Shown here: in pieces, positions 36,803 to 45,143 of the stretch
How the letters are laid out: each line of letters starts with the position of its first letter
How positions within the stretch are numbered: the first letter of the stretch is position 1
From: Schleiferiaceae bacterium
GTDB lineage: Bacteria > Bacteroidota > Bacteroidia > Flavobacteriales > Schleiferiaceae
Length of the DNA stretch: 64,000 nt
Reading direction: 5' to 3'
Assembly: GCA_018401735.1 (NCBI GenBank)
Contig: JAGYKI010000008.1
Span: forward strand, 62,001-126,000
The notes under the pieces: model-generated
Seen by the model: the letters and a program-made list of their open reading frames with translations, nothing else
What the model was told of the DNA's origin: nothing
Databases searched by the model: none
Made by a program: the position numbers and the translations under genes

Positions 36803-37224
36803 TAACCTTCAATTTGCGCATTTATAATCGTAAAGAATAAGCCCTGCCCATTGCGATTTAGTCTTAGTTCGCCAGTAATCGGAACAAACTTATCGGTGGC
36901 AAAACGACCGGGGTCTTCTTTAAATTTTAATTCCACTACCGTTTCGGGGCCGGCATTACCGCAAAAGAAACAAGCAGAAAAAGGATTTTTACTAAGTGCG
37001 TAAGTATTAGCCGCCACATCTAAGGGGATGAGGTAGCCTGAAATAATAACTTCCTGCCCTTCGTATTTAGAGCTTAAAATGCTCGGAAATTTCGGGCTGA
37101 ATAAGCCCGACACTGGGTCCTGATCATAATTAGTCATCGCTAAAACTGGCCAAACCAAATTCTTTTGGGCGCTGCCGGTAAAAATGCTCAGACAAAAAAT
37201 AATGGATAAAAACACTTTAAGCAT
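36802..37224 (-). CDS. DUF3299-like periplasmic protein
   Basis: The protein has 140 residues with a signal peptide ending ...FTGSAQ. It shares with the previous entry the core GQEVIISGYLIPLDVAAN and SACFFCGNAGPETVVELKF. It overlaps the permease gene by 8 bp and its stop shares one base with the start of its paralogue. Exported and probably periplasmic. No biochemical function is known to me for this group. Confidence 0.75.
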   Translation of the reverse strand: MLKVFLSIIFCLSIFTGSAQKNLVWPVLAMTNYDQDPVSGLFSPKFPSILSSKYEGQEVIISGYLIPLDVAANTYALSKNPFSACFFCGNAGPETVVELKFKEDPGRFATDKFVPITGELRLNRNGQGLFFTIINAQIEG

Positions 37225-38416
37225 CGGCTAAGGTTTTAGGAATATTAATGCGGTAGGCATGCCAGGCGGGTAAAAGTGAGGCAAAGGTACCCAATATTAA
37301 AACGCTGAACAGGAGCCACAGTTGCATAGGATTTTGCAAGGTTTGTAAACCTAATCCACTGCTGAGATTAGGTAGCTTCAAACTGAGAAGTTCCAAGCTA
37401 ATAAAAGCTAAAATTAAGGCGAAGAAATAGGCAATAAAACTGAGAAAGATAGACTTCGCCCAAACCAATAGAACCACTTTATAGCGACTAATTCCCACTG
37501 CTCTAAGGAAGGCCAATTGAGGTTCTTCGTCTTTTAATCCTTGCAGCAGCGAAACGAAAATACTGATACCGGCAATAAGTAGTAAAATATAGGCTAGGGC
37601 TTCGAGTAAATCTAGCGCCGACTGGGCCAAGCTAAAAAGTCGGTTTACTTCGATAGCAGGCAATGCAGCCTGCATTTTTGTTTGACTATTAATTTGTCGG
37701 GGCAAACTTAGGGTAGCCATTGGATTGCTAAATTGGATAAGGCCAGCGGTTATTTCACGTTTCACTTCTTCGTGTTGGTGATCGTGAGCTTGCTCAGCGG
37801 GATGTTCATGTGCTAACCAGATGCTGGCCAGCGGTGTAAGAATTAAGTCATCGATGACGCTACCACTTTGCTCATATATCCCTACTACCTTAAAATCCTG
37901 ATGGTCATGGCTTTCTCCTTCCTCGCTAAAACCGTGAGAACCATGGAATTGACTACCTATTTTGAGTTCTAGAACTTTTGCCACATTTGCGCCAATACAA
38001 ACTTCAAAAGCCTTTTGGAAAGAACGACCTTCTGCGAGTTTAATAGTATACAAAGCGGCGTAATTACTATCGCTTCCTACAATACGCTTACCTTTATAAT
38101 TATCGCCATACGCTAAAGGGATCGCTTTTTTAACCAATCGGTTTTTAGCTAGTTTTTCAAATTCAGAAAGGGAGATATTTCCAGTGGGAGCATCAATATG
38201 GTAAACGCTGCTAAGTATAATTTGCAGAGGACTGCCTTTGGCGCCCACTACTAAGTCTATTCCTTTAATATTGCGAGTGAAGCTTTCTTCAAAACTGTCT
38301 TTCGCGGTAAAAAGAACCATTATTAATGCAAGGGAGAAAGATAAAAGTAAAATGCTTAAAAAGCTATGCAGTTTCTTGTGTGCTAAACTGGCCAAGGCGA
38401 GGCGGAAGATATTCAC
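37217..38416 (-). CDS. FtsX/MacB-type ABC permease with histidine-rich periplasmic loop
   Basis: The protein has 399 residues and four membrane segments in the FtsX layout: one near the N-terminus (residues ~17-35), a long periplasmic domain (~40-270), then three segments (~270-385). The periplasmic domain carries two His/Asp/Glu clusters: GESHDHQDF and, about 40 residues later, HEHPAEQAHDHQHEEVKRE. Such clusters usually bind zinc, copper or nickel. It overlaps the ATPase gene by 4 bp. FtsX/LolCE-type transporters move substrates from the inner membrane or periplasm rather than across it; a metal-linked role is inferred. Confidence 0.88.
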   Translation of the reverse strand: MNIFRLALASLAHKKLHSFLSILLLSFSLALIMVLFTAKDSFEESFTRNIKGIDLVVGAKGSPLQIILSSVYHIDAPTGNISLSEFEKLAKNRLVKKAIPLAYGDNYKGKRIVGSDSNYAALYTIKLAEGRSFQKAFEVCIGANVAKVLELKIGSQFHGSHGFSEEGESHDHQDFKVVGIYEQSGSVIDDLILTPLASIWLAHEHPAEQAHDHQHEEVKREITAGLIQFSNPMATLSLPRQINSQTKMQAALPAIEVNRLFSLAQSALDLLEALAYILLLIAGISIFVSLLQGLKDEEPQLAFLRAVGISRYKVVLLVWAKSIFLSFIAYFFALILAFISLELLSLKLPNLSSGLGLQTLQNPMQLWLLFSVLILGTFASLLPAWHAYRINIPKTLADA

Positions 38417-39042
38417 AGTTGATAGGATTTAGAAATTAGCTTTTTAAGGCGGGCATCGTGGGTTACCACCAATAAGGCGGTTTTTTGAGATTGGCTCATT
38501 TGCAGAAGCAGTTCCCCTACTTTTTCAGCATTGGCATCATCTAGAGCAGCCGTGGGCTCATCGGCTAAAATCAAACTGGGTTTTTGCAAGAGCGCTCGCG
38601 CAATGGCAGCTCGCTGTTGTTCGCCAATACTGCAAGAGGCAGCTTTTTTATAAAGAATATGGCTAATGTTTAATTCTGAAAACAGGAGCTCAATTTCACG
38701 TTTATCAGCCTTGCGATTTTGAATCGAGTATATCATTTTCATGTTATCCATCATGCTGAGATAAGGTAGAAAAAGGCTCTTTTGGAAAATTAAACCCAGG
38801 TGCTTCGCCCTAAACCTCTCTAGCTTGCGACCTTCCAAGTTATGGAGAGATTGATCGCCCAATTTAACTTCACCGGCACTAGCTTTTTGCAATCCCGCAA
38901 TAAGGTTTAAAAGCGTAGTTTTTCCGGAGCCAGAGGGACCGATGATTAAAGCCGCATCTGCGGAAGCGATTTTAATATCAGGAAACTGGAACGCTTTTTC
39001 GGCGTGGTAACTAAATTGTAAATTTGTTGTTTCTAAGGCCAT
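38413..39042 (-). CDS. LolD/MacB-type ABC transporter ATP-binding protein
   Basis: The protein is 209 residues long from the ATG at 39042 ([13 protein letters not shown]), which is the normal start for this family; the frame extends to 39111 but the extra residues are proline-rich and not conserved. Walker A is GPSGSGKTT, Walker B is [13 protein letters not shown] and the signature is [15 protein letters not shown] (SIGEQ in place of SGGEQ). It pairs with the FtsX-type permease (4-bp overlap). A TAACTTTG box on the minus strand ends only 3 bp from the start, so the transcript may be nearly leaderless. Confidence 0.9.
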   Translation of the reverse strand: MALETTNLQFSYHAEKAFQFPDIKIASADAALIIGPSGSGKTTLLNLIAGLQKASAGEVKLGDQSLHNLEGRKLERFRAKHLGLIFQKSLFLPYLSMMDNMKMIYSIQNRKADKREIELLFSELNISHILYKKAASCSIGEQQRAAIARALLQKPSLILADEPTAALDDANAEKVGELLLQMSQSQKTALLVVTHDARLKKLISKSYQL

Positions 39043-39045
39043 AGG

Positions 39046-39053
39046 CAAAGTTA
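39046..39053 (-). promoter_or_regulatory. Possible -7 box (TAACTTTG, minus strand) for the ABC operon
   Basis: TAACTTTG on the minus strand fits TAnnTTTG exactly but lies only 3 bp before the chosen ATG at 39042. If used, it implies a leaderless or almost leaderless mRNA; otherwise it is chance. Confidence 0.3.
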
Positions 39054-39152
39054 ATAAAGGTGGGGGCGACTCGGAATAGAATCTCAGGTTTTCGATTTTA
39101 AGGAAACCCAAAATTTAGGTCAATTACACCTTAAATCTATAAGAACGTCAAG

Positions 39153-39509
39153 ATGAAAACATTGGTTCTCGGTGCGAGCGAAAATAAGCAGCGTTACTCT
39201 AATATCGCTATGAATATGCTAAAGGATTATCAGCATGAAGTGGTTGCTGTGGGCAATCGCTCGGGTGAGGTAAATGGCATTCCCTTTTCGAAGGAAAAAA
39301 AGGATTTTCAAGATGTGGATACGGTAACGCTTTATTTGGGGCCGCAAAACCAGGCTGATTATTTCGACTACGTAGATTCCTTAAATCCCCGGCGTGTGAT
39401 TTTTAATCCAGGAACCGAAAACCCTGATTGGATGGATCATCTGCAAAAGCGCGGTATTGAAACTGAAGTGGCTTGTACTTTGGTTCTGCTGCGCACCAAT
39501 CAGTATTAG
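39153..39509 (+). CDS. CoA-binding domain protein
   Basis: The protein has 118 residues, a stand-alone Rossmann-type CoA-binding domain. It starts with a strand and loop, MKTLVLGASENKQRYSNIAM, continues EVVAVGNRSGEVNGIPF and VDTVTLYLGP, and ends with RVIFNPGTENPDWMDHLQ followed by the strand containing EVACTLVLLRT. The length and order match the small cytoplasmic CoA-binding proteins (YccU-like). The cellular role is unknown. It stands alone on the plus strand between two minus-strand units. Confidence 0.88.
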   Translation: MKTLVLGASENKQRYSNIAMNMLKDYQHEVVAVGNRSGEVNGIPFSKEKKDFQDVDTVTLYLGPQNQADYFDYVDSLNPRRVIFNPGTENPDWMDHLQKRGIETEVACTLVLLRTNQY

Positions 39510-39523
39510 GGAAAGTATCAGTT

Positions 39524-39997
39524 TTAGGGATTTTTATACTCTACAATAAGATTAGCATCGTTAAATTCAAGGCTTAGGTCTTGATTAGCGGCAATATTTT
39601 GGAGGCTAAAATGTTTGCTGTCAGTGATAAGCATATCGCATTCACCGGCATTTTCCATTAGCAGTTCTAATTTAAGGTGCAGCGATTTTTTAGCGGGTAT
39701 TTTTTCAGTCACGGCTAGATGCGCCCGACCAGGTTTACAGCCGCTGTAACTATAGCTGAGAATAATACAACTTCCATCTTGCCTAAAATCGGTAATAAAA
39801 GCGGTTTGGGTCTCATACTCGAAACGGGGGTTTTCTTCGGCCGCAAGGCAAGGACTAATAATTTGGATGGGATTTTCTTCATCATTTTCAGTGAACTCGA
39901 TGGCGGATTCCGTTTTTGGGTCGCTATTTTTTTTAGCACCACAAGCGCTGAGAAAAAGACTGATAGCCAGAAGTAGGCTGAATTTTAAAGTATCCAT
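39524..39997 (-). CDS. Hypothetical lipoprotein
   Basis: The protein has 157 residues with a lipoprotein signal (MDTLKFSLLLAISLFLSAC, Cys19). The mature part is acidic at first (SAIEFTENDEEN) and then beta-rich, with Cys in ISPCLAAEEN, GSCIILSYSYSGCKPG and AGECDMLIT, so it may hold disulfides. No family recognised. Its start overlaps the end of the serine protease gene by 13 bp. Confidence 0.72.
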   Translation of the reverse strand: MDTLKFSLLLAISLFLSACGAKKNSDPKTESAIEFTENDEENPIQIISPCLAAEENPRFEYETQTAFITDFRQDGSCIILSYSYSGCKPGRAHLAVTEKIPAKKSLHLKLELLMENAGECDMLITDSKHFSLQNIAANQDLSLEFNDANLIVEYKNP

Positions 39998-41571
39998 ATT
40001 TTAAGTGTTTTTTGCAGATTTCCCTGCCTAATACGCAGTATGTATAAGCCGCTGCGAAAAGTTTCTAAATTTAAAGGAATTGTTCCGTAGGCAAAGGGAG
40101 AGCTATAAAATTCTTGTAATTCATCTCCCGCAAGGGAGAAAAGCTGCACGCGTACAGCACTTTGTAGGTCGTTAAAGCCCTTTATTTCGACTTGGCCGTT
40201 TTGCACGGGATTGGGGAAAACGCTAACATCATTGAGAATAGTAGTATCTATACTATCGCCATAATTGAGGCCTTGGAGGCGCAGATTGCCTAATTTTTTA
40301 GGGTCTAACCACGGGGCTAATTGTTGATTGGGTAAATCACCATTACTAAGCCAGCTGTAAGAAAAACGTCCAAAATAGTCGGAAAGCTCTGTTTGTTGGC
40401 AGCTGCTACTCCCACCGGTTAAGGTACCGAGAATAAGGCCTTGCTCGTCTAAAAGCGCGCTACCGCTGCTCCCTCCTTCAGTAGTACCAAATCCGTATTT
40501 ACTTTCTTGCCAAAAGACTTCCAAGTGGGTATTAGGAATGCTCCCGCCATAGCTAGTTATACTCGGTTTTTGGCGATAGATACTTATTTTTTGTGCATCT
40601 CCGGAAGGGTGATGAAAACAATCTCCTTTAGAACTTAAAATTGGGCCACGATTCCAACCGGCAAAATAGGCATTGTAGGAAGCGGGGATATTTTGGTTAA
40701 GCTCGAGAAGGAGGAAGTCTGAGCCAAAATCGCCACCATTATCAGCACTGCGCGCACGCAGTGAGGCTCCTAGTATTTGCTGCTGCGGGATATCACTTTC
40801 TTGGTTAACTCCTTCGCAATTAGGGTTGAGGTAATTAAAGAAAAACACCCAGCGGTTGAGGTCATTATTGGAAACCAAAGAACCTGCTAATGCACAATGT
40901 TCAGCGCTCAAAACATAGGGTTTGGCGTCAAAGGCAGTATTATTGACTAAGGTACCCGTGCACCAACCGGCGAGACTGCCGTTTATCCAAAGAATGCGGG
41001 TAGTAGCGCGACTAAGTTCATTATTGGTGGCGATTGAGCAAGTGGCATTTACTTGACAAGTGCCAGCATCGCCGTAATCATCTAAAACGACATTGCTATC
41101 AATTTCGCTAAATACCAGTCCTTCGATGCTAAGGCGACTATTATCGTAAGGAAACCGATCTTTAAATAGAATGCGGTGCTTAGCAGAAAAGCTACTAAGT
41201 AGGAAGCTTTTGGCTTTGCTGGGAATGGCTTTTATTCCCCTGTGAGTGGATAGGAAAAGTTGATCTTCCGGGGCGAGATTTGCGAAATTTAAGAAGAGAT
41301 CTAGTTGCAGCGAAGGTTCATTAAAGGTAAGAATGGGCTGTAGCTCAAAACTCGGTGAAGAATTGTGAAGATTTAACTCAAGAAAGACTTCTTGAAAAAG
41401 ACCTCGTATCGCATAGTGCTCCCGATATGCTTCAAGATCAGTTTTTAAACTTAATTCTTTAAGTTTTTTTTGAGATATGATAATTTCTCTCTCTCCTTCA
41501 AGTCGAATTAACTCTTGTGAGAAGAGCTTAAAACCGCAAAGGAGTAAGAAAAATATTTTAATTCCCCTCAA
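39985..41571 (-). CDS. Secreted trypsin-like serine protease (lysyl endopeptidase-like) with T9SS domain
   Basis: The protein has 528 residues with a signal peptide ending ...KLFSQ. A ~150-residue propeptide-like region precedes the S1-type protease domain. The catalytic triad can be placed at His225 (YVLSAEHCALAG, with Glu where TAAHC proteases have Ala), Asp285 (FGSDFLLLEL) and Ser369 (TTEGGSSGSALL). The arrangement resembles Achromobacter-type lysyl endopeptidases. Paired Cys (172/178, 204/226) suggest disulfides. The last ~75 residues are a T9SS type A sorting domain (SVFPNPVQNGQVEI onward). Its ATG abuts the stop codon of a response regulator gene. Confidence 0.88.
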   Translation of the reverse strand: MRGIKIFFLLLCGFKLFSQELIRLEGEREIIISQKKLKELSLKTDLEAYREHYAIRGLFQEVFLELNLHNSSPSFELQPILTFNEPSLQLDLFLNFANLAPEDQLFLSTHRGIKAIPSKAKSFLLSSFSAKHRILFKDRFPYDNSRLSIEGLVFSEIDSNVVLDDYGDAGTCQVNATCSIATNNELSRATTRILWINGSLAGWCTGTLVNNTAFDAKPYVLSAEHCALAGSLVSNNDLNRWVFFFNYLNPNCEGVNQESDIPQQQILGASLRARSADNGGDFGSDFLLLELNQNIPASYNAYFAGWNRGPILSSKGDCFHHPSGDAQKISIYRQKPSITSYGGSIPNTHLEVFWQESKYGFGTTEGGSSGSALLDEQGLILGTLTGGSSSCQQTELSDYFGRFSYSWLSNGDLPNQQLAPWLDPKKLGNLRLQGLNYGDSIDTTILNDVSVFPNPVQNGQVEIKGFNDLQSAVRVQLFSLAGDELQEFYSSPFAYGTIPLNLETFRSGLYILRIRQGNLQKTLKIWIL

Positions 41572-42036
41572 TTAGGACAAAAGCTTTTGGCGAAGCAGGA
41601 ATTCGAGCTGATCGTTGGCACGTGCTAGTTCATCCACTAGTACTTTGTTTTGGCGACGGAGGCTAAACACCTCATGAGCAGCAAGAATGGTTGCTTTTAA
41701 ATCATCATAATGCCAAGGCTTATTGAAGTAGCGATAGACTTGCCCGCGGTTAATAGCATCAATAACAGCATTGATATCTGAGTAACCTGTGATAAGAATC
41801 CGCATGGGTTCTGGATTGATCTTTTGAACCTCTTCAAGGAACTCAATACCTGTCATGTTTGGCATGCGCTGGTCGGTAAGAATGATATTAAGGTCTTTTT
41901 CTCTTTTGAAAATTTCTAGACCTTCGGCACCTGAAAGCGCGGTAAATAACTTGAAGTCTCGACGAAAATTTGCTTTAAATGCCTGCAAGTTGTTTTCTTC
42001 GTCGTCAATGTAAAGTATGCGTACAGAATCGTTCAT
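41572..42036 (-). CDS. Response regulator (receiver domain with C-terminal helix)
   Basis: The protein has 154 residues. The receiver domain has the acidic pair in LYIDDEENN, phosphoacceptor Asp55 (ILTDQRMPNMTG), the Thr in ILITGYSD and the conserved Lys in YFNKPW. The ~25-residue tail is a predicted coiled coil (RQNKVLVDELARANDQLEF) with no DNA-binding domain. It closely resembles the receiver half of the hybrid at 47252 (FRRD, DQRMP, EP.RILITGY, YRY..KPW). Its stop abuts the start of the secreted protease gene. It is divergent from the Rv1355c-type cluster. Confidence 0.9.
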   Translation of the reverse strand: MNDSVRILYIDDEENNLQAFKANFRRDFKLFTALSGAEGLEIFKREKDLNIILTDQRMPNMTGIEFLEEVQKINPEPMRILITGYSDINAVIDAINRGQVYRYFNKPWHYDDLKATILAAHEVFSLRRQNKVLVDELARANDQLEFLLRQKLLS

Positions 42037-42121
42037 CTGGGAGTGAAAATTTTTGGTAAAAATAAAGATTTACTGAATACTATGATGTAATTTGGCTCAA
42101 GCTATTTAACAATTAATACTA

Positions 42122-44443
42122 ATGATAAAATCGAATAAATTTATTGTAAAAAGTTTAATATCAGGTGTTAAGAGTGTAGATAAAAGTTATTATAAACCAA
42201 TTTTATACAACTTAAACCTTAATTCTGAACTCAAGGACTTTGAGGCATTATTGGCTAGTGATAAAAATCATTTAAAAATAGCTAATAGTCTAGAAAATCA
42301 GCTCCTAGAATTATATCTAACTCGTCATCCAGATCGCCAAATTAGCAAATCTGAACGAGTTGAGTGGCTTGAGGATTGGAAAAAAAAGAACGATATTTAT
42401 TGCTATGGCACATGGGTTTACTACCCTTGGTCCGATATAATTAGTCATATTTTACCTGCTAAAGAGTTCGTGGAGTTAAGAACTTCTCGCAATAAGTACA
42501 AAATTGGTGAAGAAGAGCAGGCTAGTCTAGGTCAAAAAACGGTTGGGGTAATCGGTTTGTCTGTTGGTCAATCTGTTGCGTTAACTATGGCAATTGAAAG
42601 GGTTTTCGGGACACTTCGAATTGCAGACTTTGATCATTTGGATTTAAGCAATCTCAATAGAATCCGCAGTGGTTTAAGTAATATATCCATACCCAAAACT
42701 ATTTTAGTGGCGCGGGAAATCGCAGAAATTGATCCTTATTTAAAACTTGAGCTTTACAATGAGGGCATCACGAAAGAAAACATTGCTGATTTTATAGGTT
42801 CTGGTGAGCGTAAATTAGATTTATTAGTAGAAGAATGTGACTCCCTTGATATCAAAATTTTAGCGAGAGCAGAAGCAAGAAAACAGGGAGTGCCAGTACT
42901 TATGGATACAAGTGACAGAGGGATGTTGGATATTGAACGCTTCGATTTGGAGCCAGATCGACCAATTATGCACGGTATGGTAAGTGATGATGCGGCGGCT
43001 AATATGGAAAGTTGGTCACCGAAAGAGCGACTAGCAATGGTAATGGATATGGTAGGGGTAGAGCAGATTTCATCACGCTTAAAGGCCTCTCTTTTAGAGG
43101 TGGAACAAAGTATTAAAACCTGGCCGCAATTGGCTTCTTCGGTGGCTTTAGGTGGTGCCATTACTACCATTGCTGCCCGTCGAATTTTACTTCAAGAGCC
43201 AATTGCTTCTGGAAGGCATTATATCGATATCGATGAAATTTTAAAGCCTACTGCAAAGCCAAAGGTTGCTGTAAGCACCAACTTTAAACCCGCAGCTCTA
43301 AGTTTCGAAACTTGCGAAGCCTTGGCAGATGCTTTAAGAAAAAGCAAAGCTGCAGAAGCGATTATTTTAGATAAAGCGAGTATCGAGGATATTGTAGCGC
43401 AAGCCTGCTGGGCTCCCAGTGGCGGTAATGTGCAGCCTTGGAAATGGATTTATAAAAATGGCATACTTAGCCTCTTTCACGATGTACATTATTCGTACTC
43501 CTTTCTTGACTTTAAAAATAGAGGGAGCTTAATTGGTTTGGGCGCGGCTTTGGAAAATGTGGTGCAAAGAGCACTTTACCGCGGCTATAGGGCTGAAATC
43601 GAGATTTTGGCAAAGGATTTTGACGATAGATTTATCGCACAAATACAATTTTTCGCAATTGGAGATGCCAAGCCAAATGAGTTTTCAGATTTAGGCGCAG
43701 ATCTCAATTTGAGACTAACCAACCGCTTGAAATCCATAGAGTTAAAGCCTGTTGATAAAGAGCTAAAAAATAAAATTTCCCAACATTTAGAGGGCGGTGA
43801 TTTTGCGGTGAAATGGCTAGAAGGAGAAAAGCTTAAAAAAATGGCTCAAATTGTTGGCGCTGTGGAGCGGCAGCGTATCTTAGACCCTTGGGGGCATGAT
43901 GATTTTATTGCAGAGGCGCGTTGGACAAAAGAAGAAGCAGAAAGCACTCGTAATGGTGTGGATTTGAGAACTTTAGATCTCAATGAGTCTGATTTGGTAG
44001 GCTTTAAATTAATAAAGGATGCCGAAGCAATAGCACATTTAAGAAACTGGGATAAAGGCAAAGCTTTGATTAAAATGAGTACAGACTCGCTTGAGAATTC
44101 ATCTGCATTAGCATTGATTTACACCAATGATCATTCTGCGGCAAGTGTTCTTGAGGGCGGGAGAATAGTGGAGAGACTATGGGTCTACCTCAATAAAATG
44201 GGTTTAGCCTATCAGCCCGTATCGCCAGCTACTTTTATGTTTGCCCGCTTAAGAATAGAAGATGCTTCAAGTTCCCCTTATCTCATTCAAGAGTTAAGAA
44301 AACTAAGAAAAGAATATTTAGATTTATTAGAATTACCTGAAAGTGTGAACGACTTGTTCCTCGCAAGACTTTTTTATGCCCAAGAGCCAGCGATAAAGTC
44401 ATTGCGGAAGCCACTAGATAAGGTGTTTAAAATAATGAGTTGA
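42122..44443 (+). CDS. Rv1355c-family protein: ThiF/E1-like plus nitroreductase-like fusion
   Basis: The protein has 773 residues. After ~130 N-terminal residues comes an E1/ThiF-like adenylating Rossmann domain with VGVIGLSVGQSVAL (141-154), the acidic DFDHLDLSNLNR (169-180) and LLVEECDSLDIK. The C-terminal half (~395-765) is nitroreductase-like, with the FMN-phosphate region APSGGNVQPWKW (431-442) and late segments SAASVLEGGRIVERLW and LAYQPVSPATFMFARL. This fusion is the architecture of the family named after M. tuberculosis Rv1355c; its function is not established. The downstream gene follows after 4 bp, and a five-gene run continues to 48767. Confidence 0.85.
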   Translation: MIKSNKFIVKSLISGVKSVDKSYYKPILYNLNLNSELKDFEALLASDKNHLKIANSLENQLLELYLTRHPDRQISKSERVEWLEDWKKKNDIYCYGTWVYYPWSDIISHILPAKEFVELRTSRNKYKIGEEEQASLGQKTVGVIGLSVGQSVALTMAIERVFGTLRIADFDHLDLSNLNRIRSGLSNISIPKTILVAREIAEIDPYLKLELYNEGITKENIADFIGSGERKLDLLVEECDSLDIKILARAEARKQGVPVLMDTSDRGMLDIERFDLEPDRPIMHGMVSDDAAANMESWSPKERLAMVMDMVGVEQISSRLKASLLEVEQSIKTWPQLASSVALGGAITTIAARRILLQEPIASGRHYIDIDEILKPTAKPKVAVSTNFKPAALSFETCEALADALRKSKAAEAIILDKASIEDIVAQACWAPSGGNVQPWKWIYKNGILSLFHDVHYSYSFLDFKNRGSLIGLGAALENVVQRALYRGYRAEIEILAKDFDDRFIAQIQFFAIGDAKPNEFSDLGADLNLRLTNRLKSIELKPVDKELKNKISQHLEGGDFAVKWLEGEKLKKMAQIVGAVERQRILDPWGHDDFIAEARWTKEEAESTRNGVDLRTLDLNESDLVGFKLIKDAEAIAHLRNWDKGKALIKMSTDSLENSSALALIYTNDHSAASVLEGGRIVERLWVYLNKMGLAYQPVSPATFMFARLRIEDASSSPYLIQELRKLRKEYLDLLELPESVNDLFLARLFYAQEPAIKSLRKPLDKVFKIMS

Positions 44444-44447
44444 AATT

Positions 44448-45140
44448 ATGGTGCTGAAATTAAGAGCTTTTAAAGCAATTGATGACCCCGATAGCTGCGC
44501 TAAATTCGTGAAGGGTCATGGAGATATATTGACGAGTATTGGGGTGAATAAAGTAACTTCTAGTACTCCTACTTGGGTAGATAACCCAGGAACTTTTGTT
44601 TTGGTTGTTGAAGACCCAGAAACAAAAGCAGTACTCGGTGGTGCTCGGGTAGATACTTCGTACGGTAATGGTAAATTACCAATATCAGATGCTACTGCAT
44701 ACATGGACCCTAAGGTTGATGATTACATTGCAAAGGAAGCCGTAAAAGGTACAGGGGAAATTTGCGGATTGTGGAATAGTCGAAAAGTAGCGGGAATGGG
44801 TTTTGGTAGTTTGTTTTTAACAAGAGCCGCTGTAACCATTTCACATGCTGTAGGTGTAAATTCACTTTTTGCCCTTTGTGCTCCCTATACGGTGGCTACC
44901 GCTGAAACCTTTGGTTACGGAATTATTAAAGATTTGGGTAATGATGGCACCTTTTATTATCCTAAACTTGATCTTTTAGCAACAGCAATGCTATTGCCGG
45001 ATACTTTATTAATAGAAAATGCCGCTGAACTTGAAAAAGAGCGGGTATTCTCACTCAGAAATGATCCAGGGCAATTTTTTGAAGAGGAATCTCGCCGCAG
45101 AAAAGTGCCCATCCAATATGATCTAGGTATAAAAGCTTAA
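44448..45140 (+). CDS. GNAT-fold / autoinducer-synthase-like acyltransferase
   Basis: The protein has 230 residues. The middle region has the look of an acyl-CoA N-acyltransferase: strand FVLVVEDPETKAVLGGARVD, then GTGEICGLWNSRKVAGMG followed by FGSLFLTRAAVTISHAVGV. The last ~60 residues are helical and charged. The general layout recalls LuxI/FeeM-type N-acyl synthases and GNAT enzymes, but I cannot match specific catalytic residues, so the activity is tentative. It lies 4 bp after the Rv1355c-family gene and 3 bp before the sensor kinase gene. Confidence 0.6.
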   Translation: MVLKLRAFKAIDDPDSCAKFVKGHGDILTSIGVNKVTSSTPTWVDNPGTFVLVVEDPETKAVLGGARVDTSYGNGKLPISDATAYMDPKVDDYIAKEAVKGTGEICGLWNSRKVAGMGFGSLFLTRAAVTISHAVGVNSLFALCAPYTVATAETFGYGIIKDLGNDGTFYYPKLDLLATAMLLPDTLLIENAAELEKERVFSLRNDPGQFFEEESRRRKVPIQYDLGIKA

Positions 45141-45143
45141 AAT

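Noticed and set aside
39070..39122. A stretch (ATCTCAGG...AAATTTAGGTCAATT) faintly resembling the ends of the repeat at 1164
   Set aside because: The order and spacing of the matching words differ and no central stem follows; chance similarity in AT-rich sequence is more likely.
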